Positions 6,358-10,003 of a DNA stretch of 10,003 nt are shown here, in pieces; the stretch's first letter is position 1, and each line of letters opens with the position of its first letter. The stretch comes from CAIYRG01 sp035632215. Its GTDB lineage: Bacteria; Pseudomonadota; Alphaproteobacteria; Micropepsales; Micropepsaceae. The position numbers were made by a program, and so were the translations under genes. The stretch covers positions 1 through 10,003 of the forward strand of contig DASQHF010000166.1 in assembly GCA_035632215.1 (NCBI GenBank). Reading direction: 5' to 3'. The notes below the pieces were generated by a model that did no database searches, had not been told where the DNA came from, and saw only the letters and a list, made by a program, of their open reading frames with translations.

Positions 6358-6954
6358 CTACTCCGGCCGTTTGAACTTCGCTATCAGAAGCGACTTGCCT
6401 TTGACGTGTCCCTTGAGTCTTGCGTCCAACTCGTCCGCCGTCAGACCCGCGGGCAACTCCTTGGGCTCGAGATCTGTGCCCCAAATCGTGAACTGATAGT
6501 GATGGATTGCGGTCTTATAGGGCCCTTCGTGCGGCGGCGGGCACATTCCGCGCCAAGTCGCCAGATTGCGATAATTCTTGCCGCCAACGAACTTGTCGGA
6601 AGCTTTGCTGAGCTCGCCTTCGGCGAACGAGGTCACGTTTGCGGGAATGCCGTAGACGACCAAATCCGTGTGCGGCGGATCCTCCATCTCGAACATGGTG
6701 ATGGCGAAGCTTTTCACCCCGGGCCGCACCCCGGTCCAAGACAACTGCGGCGAGGTATTCTGTCCGAAGCAGTCGGGATTGTCCGCGCTTTTGGTGAACG
6801 CCATGCGGACCGGTACGAATCCGCCGTCCTCGAAGGTCGTGGAGGAGAGCACGAAAGATGGACCGTAGTCCTCGGCTCCGCTCGCGAACCCTCCCACGCA
6901 CCACGAGGCGAGGACCGCTATACTTGCCAGCGCAAATGTCCTGTTACGCGGCAT
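6358..6954 (-). CDS. Exported PEBP family protein (YbhB/YbcL-like)
   Basis: The protein has 198 residues, starting at ATG 6952-6954 after GGGAGG with 7-base spacing. The signal peptide is about residues 1-27 (LASIAVLASWCVGGFASGA). The phosphatidylethanolamine-binding protein signature follows: N-T-S-P-Q-L-S-W (66-73), GVKSFAITMFEMEDPPH (79-95), TDLVVYGIPANV (96-107), RGMCPPPHEGPYKTAIHHYQF (135-155) and ADELDARLKGHVKGKSLL (173-190). Bacterial PEBPs of this type are small periplasmic or cytoplasmic proteins with an anion-binding pocket formed by the D-P-x-H and C-P-P-P blocks; their biological roles are poorly defined. The second block is stretched (PPPHEGPYKTAIHHY rather than the usual short PPxGxHxY), which may reshape the pocket. 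It follows the HbpS-like gene by 25 bp and is surely co-transcribed with it. Confidence 0.93.
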   Translation of the reverse strand: MPRNRTFALASIAVLASWCVGGFASGAEDYGPSFVLSSTTFEDGGFVPVRMAFTKSADNPDCFGQNTSPQLSWTGVRPGVKSFAITMFEMEDPPHTDLVVYGIPANVTSFAEGELSKASDKFVGGKNYRNLATWRGMCPPPHEGPYKTAIHHYQFTIWGTDLEPKELPAGLTADELDARLKGHVKGKSLLIAKFKRPE

Positions 6955-6979
6955 GACCTCTCCTCCCGATCTTACGTTT

Positions 6980-7651
6980 CTATTGGCCGCCCTGATCGGG
7001 TCCGTTCGCCGGCGCGAAGACGCCGTTCGCGGTCGGACGCGCGCCGCGAGGCGCACCCAAGAGTGCCGGTTGCGGACCAAACACCTTGGTCAAAGCGTCC
7101 TGCGCGCAGAGCTCTTCGCCGCCAGCGCCGCCACCGACCCCGATGGCGCCGATGATCTGATCGTTGACGATGATCGGAAGGCCGCCCTGCTGGGGTGACA
7201 GACCGAATTGCTGCATGCGGATCAGCGTCCCGTCGTCGTTGTAAACGCGGTTCGTGATCACATGCGAAGCTTCGCGGGTGAGAAGCGCCGTGCGCGCCTT
7301 CTGCTCGGCCGCCTTCTGGTTCAGATAGCTCTGCCCGTCCATGCGGTGCTCATGGATGATCTGGCCGGTCGTATCCAGAATCACGACGGTCGCCGTTGCA
7401 TTGTGGGCCTTGGCGAAGGCTTCGCAGGAGTGCGAGAGCTGTTCGGCGATGTCGGCGGAGATCGTCATGTGATCGTGCACGCCGAACTTCGAGCCCTGCT
7501 CGGGCGCGATGAGGAATTTCCCCGGCACTGGGCCGGAGAAGGTCAGCGACGGCGGCTTCGGGCCGTTGTTTTGAGCCGCAAAGGCGCCCGCGCCCACGAG
7601 CGCAACCGTCGTGCCCGCCAAGAACCAGACCTTCAAATTCTGCGCACCCAT
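6980..7651 (-). CDS. Exported GlcG/HbpS-like heme-binding family protein
   Basis: The protein has 223 residues from the second of two adjacent ATGs (7649-7651); GGAGG is five bases before it but only two from the first ATG (7652-7654). The signal peptide is about 1-26 (VWFLAGTTVALVGAGAFAA). The GlcG/HbpS (DUF336) domain spans about 64-192: TATVVILDTTGQIIHEHRMDG (86-106), the helix QKAAEQKARTALL (112-124), GGLPIIVNDQIIGAIGVGGG (156-175) and EELCAQDAL. Relatives include the secreted heme-binding HbpS of Streptomyces and proteins of glycolate or aromatic catabolism loci. The tail after about 192 is rich in Pro, Gly and Ala and ends PANGPDQGGQ, beyond the usual family end. It is probably the first gene of the operon through PEBP, DUF6152, paralog A and the TPR-methyltransferase, unless transcription comes through the repeat from paralog B. 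Confidence 0.92.
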   Translation of the reverse strand: MGAQNLKVWFLAGTTVALVGAGAFAAQNNGPKPPSLTFSGPVPGKFLIAPEQGSKFGVHDHMTISADIAEQLSHSCEAFAKAHNATATVVILDTTGQIIHEHRMDGQSYLNQKAAEQKARTALLTREASHVITNRVYNDDGTLIRMQQFGLSPQQGGLPIIVNDQIIGAIGVGGGAGGEELCAQDALTKVFGPQPALLGAPRGARPTANGVFAPANGPDQGGQ

Positions 7652-7678
7652 CATGTCCTCCCTGACTGCATGGAAGGA

Positions 7679-7689
7679 CGCAATCTATC
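7679..7689 (-). promoter_or_regulatory. GATAGATTG element upstream of the HbpS-like gene (possible -10 region)
   Basis: On the minus strand GATAGATTGCG starts 38 bases before the chosen ATG (35 before the alternative one). It matches the element before the amidase gene over the nine bases GATAGATTG, and again a GGGAGGAC ribosome binding site lies downstream. TAGATT may serve as a -10 box; no good -35 is seen. Confidence 0.25.
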
Positions 7690-7734
7690 ATCTGCGAGCG
7701 CGTGGTGGAACGAATGCGCAGGACCAAACAAATG

Positions 7735-7874
7735 TTGTCATTCCCGGCCGAGCGGCTGAAAGCCGCGAGGGGAAGGGAACCCAGGAGCGCCTGGGTCGCT
7801 TCCCTCGCCGCGCGAGTTTACCCTCGGGCCGCGCTATGCGCGGACCCGGGGGCGCGGTTCGCCGAGGATGACAA
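7735..7874. repeat. Modular palindromic intergenic repeat element (about 140 bp)
   Basis: The element is bounded by TTGTCAT (7735-7741) and its exact inverse ATGACAA (7868-7874). Inside are several perfect hairpins: GCGGCT-GAA-AGCCGC (7752-7766), ACCCAGG-AGCG-CCTGGGT (7779-7796) and CCGCGC-TAT-GCGCGG (7829-7843). The second is flanked by GCGAGGGGAAG and CTTCCCTCGC, which extend its stem with one bulge. No ORF with a ribosome binding site is seen inside. The architecture resembles REP/MITE-like elements dispersed in Hyphomicrobiales genomes. It separates paralog B from the HbpS-like gene; the stems may also act on the transcript. Only one copy is seen in this window. Confidence 0.7.
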
Positions 7875-7887
7875 GTTATTTGTTTCT

Positions 7888-8841
7888 CTAAAAATCCGGA
7901 TGGTCGGCCGTCGGTACCGGGTCGAAGCCCTGATTGAGGATGTCGTCATTGTTGGCTGAACAGGCTTGTTCTTCCCACGGAGAGTCCACGCGGTCACGCG
8001 GCCTGCGCGCGCCCCAGGACTTATAGAAGGTGCCGGGATCATCCGCGGTGAATGAAGCTTCGAGCGTCTTGCCGCCATTGGTGATCTTGAAGCGCTCCAC
8101 CACGTGGAGCCCGGTCGTGTGCGGCGTGCGATAGCCGTCCACGAAGGTGCGGTCGGAGAGTCCGATCGTATCGACCACGAGCGTGTCTCCGTTCTCGTAA
8201 TGGCCGACGGATTCGCCGTACCAGGACGGCTTGACGTTCTTCGAATGGGGCACATTCAAGTAGATGCGGCGCACGGTCTGCATCGCGCCGGCCTGGACGA
8301 TCACGACCTCCTTGGGCGTCTGGATGAAGTACCACTCCCATGGCGCTTCGTGGATGTCGGGAACGCCGACTTCCCAGCAGCGCGCCTGGCGCGTTTCGCC
8401 GTTCTTGTTCGCCAACACGAGCGCATTCTGTTTCTTCAAGGCATCGATCGCCCACGGCATCAGGTTCTTCGCCGCTTCGTTGTTCAAGTCCGCGTAGCGA
8501 TAGGTGGAGGAAATGCCCAAGTCCGCGGCGACGGCATTGTTGTAGAAGGGGTGCGCGGGGTCCGCCGTGATCGGGCCGATACCCGTCTCGGGCGCCTGCC
8601 ATTCGTTCGCGGTCTTATCGTAGGGAATATCCGCGCGGCTGGGCGGCCCTCGGCGGCCGCCGAACTGGTATGCCCGCCAGGCTATGTTCGGCTCCTGCAT
8701 CAGCGCCGGGATTCCGTTGTTCGAAACCGGTGTTGCGGCGCGTGCGGGGAGGAAAGCGATGAATGCGCACAATGCGGCGACTGCGGCGCCACCCAAGAGC
8801 GCGCCTTGGATCGCCCTTTGCTTGCCAGAACCCTTGAGCAT
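7888..8841 (-). CDS. Exported protein of uncharacterised family (paralog B, long form)
   Basis: The protein has 317 residues. ATG 8839-8841 is chosen because AGAGG lies five bases before it and a signal peptide follows at once (hydrophobic 12-31, cleavage near LPARAA); an in-frame ATG 54 bases upstream would put non-hydrophobic sequence in front. A 100-residue N-terminal part without counterpart in paralogs A and C includes IGPITADPAHPFYNNAV and YADLNNEAAKNLMPWAI. The shared core follows: CWEVGVPD with Cys155, YGESVGHYENGDTLVVDT (208-225), TFVDGYRTPHTTGLHVVERF (232-251), ADDPGTFYKSW (266-276) and EEQACSANN with Cys294. No function can be assigned. It is the first gene of the minus-strand run but is separated from the next gene by 236 bp containing the palindromic repeat, so it may be a separate transcript. 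Confidence 0.88.
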   Translation of the reverse strand: MLKGSGKQRAIQGALLGGAAVAALCAFIAFLPARAATPVSNNGIPALMQEPNIAWRAYQFGGRRGPPSRADIPYDKTANEWQAPETGIGPITADPAHPFYNNAVAADLGISSTYRYADLNNEAAKNLMPWAIDALKKQNALVLANKNGETRQARCWEVGVPDIHEAPWEWYFIQTPKEVVIVQAGAMQTVRRIYLNVPHSKNVKPSWYGESVGHYENGDTLVVDTIGLSDRTFVDGYRTPHTTGLHVVERFKITNGGKTLEASFTADDPGTFYKSWGARRPRDRVDSPWEEQACSANNDDILNQGFDPVPTADHPDF

Positions 8842-8980
8842 ACGAACCTCTGAGCCGCGAAGCGCCCGGGCCGAGCCTAGCATTTCCGGAAGCATGCCGA
8901 AAATGCTGCCCTTGCAGCCCGATCGACTGTGCTAAAAACGCCGGGACGTAAACCGCGCGAGACGGTCGTCGGGAGGATTT
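8842..8980. other. Divergent intergenic region between paralogs B and C
   Basis: These 139 bp must contain the promoters of two divergent genes of the same family. On the plus strand TTGCAG (8912-8917) and TAAAAA (8933-8938) are only 15 bp apart, so this pair is a weak promoter candidate. A 5-bp inverted repeat AGCAT/ATGCT occurs around 8891-8907. The GGGAGG before paralog C is at 8970-8976. No ORF or RNA gene is evident. Confidence 0.5.
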
Positions 8981-9736
8981 ATGAACGGTTTTAGGAAGCT
9001 TGCCTGCGCGGGTGCCGGCCTCGCGGCACTAACACTTGTCTCGGTTTCGGGCGCGCGCGCCGAAGCCGACATCTCGGGCATCTGGTGGACGACAACCTAT
9101 AGCCCCAAAATCCTCGTCATGGGCGGCGGCGATCCGCCCCTGAACGCGGAAGGCAAGGCGCAATATGCGAAGAACAAGGCCGGCTTGAAGAGCGGCCAGC
9201 TCGTGGACAAAGCGCGCAAGGTCTGCATCCCCGACGGTATCCCGCGCGTGCTGGAGACGCCTTATCCGTTCGAGATCTTCCAGGTGCCAAGAGGCCAGAT
9301 CACCATGATCCATGAGCTGAACCATCAGCTCCGGGTGATCACCTTGGACAAGCCGCTGCGCAAATACGAGGAGGTCTATCTCTTCGCGAATTACAACGGC
9401 TACCCTGTCGGTCATTGGGAAGGCGACACGCTCATCGTGCAAGGGAACGGCTACAACGACGAGACCTTTCTCGATTCCACGGGCCTCCCCCACAGCGACG
9501 AGATGGTGACGACCGAGCGCATCCGCAAAACCGGCACCCAGCTCGAGGACGTGGTGACGATCCACGATCCCAAGATGTACACGCGCGATTGGCAGGCGCG
9601 CTTCGTCTACAGCCAACGCAACGACATCCGCATGGAGGATTATTCCTGCAACGATGCGTCGCATCGGGATTTGTCGGCCGTGAAGGGCGTGAATGAAGCG
9701 CGCCAGCTGCGCACGCAAGGGAAGCTGTACGACTAA
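8981..9736 (+). CDS. Exported protein of uncharacterised family (paralog C)
   Basis: The protein has 251 residues, with ATG 8981 preceded by GGGAGG at good spacing. The signal peptide is residues 1-27 (LACAGAGLAALTLVSVSGARA). The mature part starts ADISGIWW and carries KVCIPDGIPRVL with Cys82 (80-91), GYPVGHWEGDTLIVQ (140-154), ETFLDSTGLPHSDEMVTTER (161-180), a DPKMYTRDW block (196-204) and MEDYSCND with Cys223. The E-T-x-x-D-S-x-G-x-P-H-S-D-E core and the final ER fall at the same residue numbers (161-180) as in paralog A, so the two share one architecture. The -D-P-K- and C-terminal E-x-x-x-C elements are also shared. Function unknown. The next gene begins 21 bp later in the same direction. 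Confidence 0.92.
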   Translation: MNGFRKLACAGAGLAALTLVSVSGARAEADISGIWWTTTYSPKILVMGGGDPPLNAEGKAQYAKNKAGLKSGQLVDKARKVCIPDGIPRVLETPYPFEIFQVPRGQITMIHELNHQLRVITLDKPLRKYEEVYLFANYNGYPVGHWEGDTLIVQGNGYNDETFLDSTGLPHSDEMVTTERIRKTGTQLEDVVTIHDPKMYTRDWQARFVYSQRNDIRMEDYSCNDASHRDLSAVKGVNEARQLRTQGKLYD

Positions 9737-9757
9737 GACTAGCGCGAGGAACGAAGG

Positions 9758-10003
9758 ATGACGGCATCTCGGATCGCCCTCGGCGCGCTCGCCCTCGTCG
9801 CCGGCTCTTGTCTCGCTGCGGCGCAAACACCGCCCGCGCCTAAACAAGGGCAGGCCCGGGACAAACACGCGATGACGTTCTTCGTCACCAGCGTCGGCCT
9901 CCCAGGCGGCGCCAATCTGCACGGGCTTTCGGGCGCCGATGCGCATTGCACCGATCTCGCGCGCAACGCAACCGGGGATCGGACGCTCACCTGGCGCGCT
10001 TAT
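9758..10003 (+). CDS. Secreted lectin-like protein, N-terminal part (cut by window edge)
   Basis: The frame is open from ATG 9758 to the window end, 82 residues; GAGGA lies about seven bases upstream. The signal peptide is residues 1-22 (IALGALALVAGSCLAAAQ). Cys18 is preceded by A-G-S, an imperfect lipobox, so signal peptidase I cleavage near AAAQ is more likely than lipidation. The mature part has a short Pro/Gln/Lys-rich linker, then MTFFVTSVGLPGGANLHGL (39-57) and SGADAHCTDLA (58-68), ending at TWRAY (78-82). The F-x-T-S-x-G...G-A-D-L-x-G-L-x-G-A-D-A-H-C...TWRAYLS pattern is known to me from small secreted alphaproteobacterial proteins annotated as lectins; the sugar-binding role is unproven. 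It is probably in an operon with paralog C. Confidence 0.8.
   Translation, partial: MTASRIALGALALVAGSCLAAAQTPPAPKQGQARDKHAMTFFVTSVGLPGGANLHGLSGADAHCTDLARNATGDRTLTWRAY

Noticed and set aside
6278..6484. N-terminal extension of the DUF6152 frame by 69 residues
   Set aside because: It would overlap the PEBP gene and precede a normal signal peptide and ribosome binding site.
7735..7874. CRISPR or tandem repeat array
   Set aside because: The hairpins differ in sequence and are not regularly spaced copies of one unit; the structure is one palindromic element.
9029..9946. 305-residue open frame on the minus strand
   Set aside because: It is antisense to paralog C and the lectin-like gene, both with signal peptides and ribosome binding sites. 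Its translation is rich in Arg, His and Ala, as expected of a GC-rich shadow.

Overview
The window looks like a GC-rich alphaproteobacterial chromosome, probably Hyphomicrobiales. This is inferred from the codon bias, the long spurious ORFs on both strands, the GGGAGG-type ribosome binding sites, the gene families present and a TTGTCAT...ATGACAA-bounded palindromic repeat of a style common in that order. No sequence search was possible. I see no rRNA, tRNA, CRISPR, transposase or phage gene.

Layout. (1) 1-1633, minus strand: a metallo-beta-lactamase-fold protein with a degraded metal site, followed 19 bp later by an ABC-type periplasmic solute-binding protein that is cut by the window's left edge. 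(2) 1788-3374, plus strand: an exported amidase-signature protein, divergent from the first unit. (3) 8841-3371, minus strand: six co-directional genes. In transcription order these are a member of an uncharacterised exported family (B), a 140-bp palindromic repeat, a GlcG/HbpS-like heme-binding protein, a PEBP (YbhB/YbcL-like) protein, a DUF6152 protein, a second member of the uncharacterised family (A), and a ten-repeat TPR protein fused to a SAM methyltransferase. From HbpS to the TPR gene the spacing (24, 80, 67 and -1 bp) suggests one transcript. (4) 8981-10003, plus strand: a third family member (C) and the start of a secreted lectin-like protein that runs off the right edge.

The most striking property is that ten of the eleven genes carry an N-terminal export signal. 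The TPR-methyltransferase is the only evident cytoplasmic product. The region therefore looks like an envelope/periplasmic accessory locus: substrate capture (binding protein), hydrolysis (amidase, MBL-fold protein), heme or cofactor binding (HbpS-like), and several small secreted proteins without known function. What it acts on cannot be read from the sequence.

The three family members (A, B, C) share a G-H-[WY]-E-x-D-T-L core, a PH[ST] motif, an ER pair and two conserved cysteines. Together with DUF6152, whose predicted mature N-terminus begins His-His, they are the best candidates here for undescribed biology. Non-coding points of interest are a perfect 10-bp intercistronic hairpin with a GNRA loop on the transcribed strand, the modular palindromic repeat, a good candidate promoter for the MBL gene, and a short sequence (GATAGATTG) found at a similar distance upstream of both the amidase and the HbpS-like gene.
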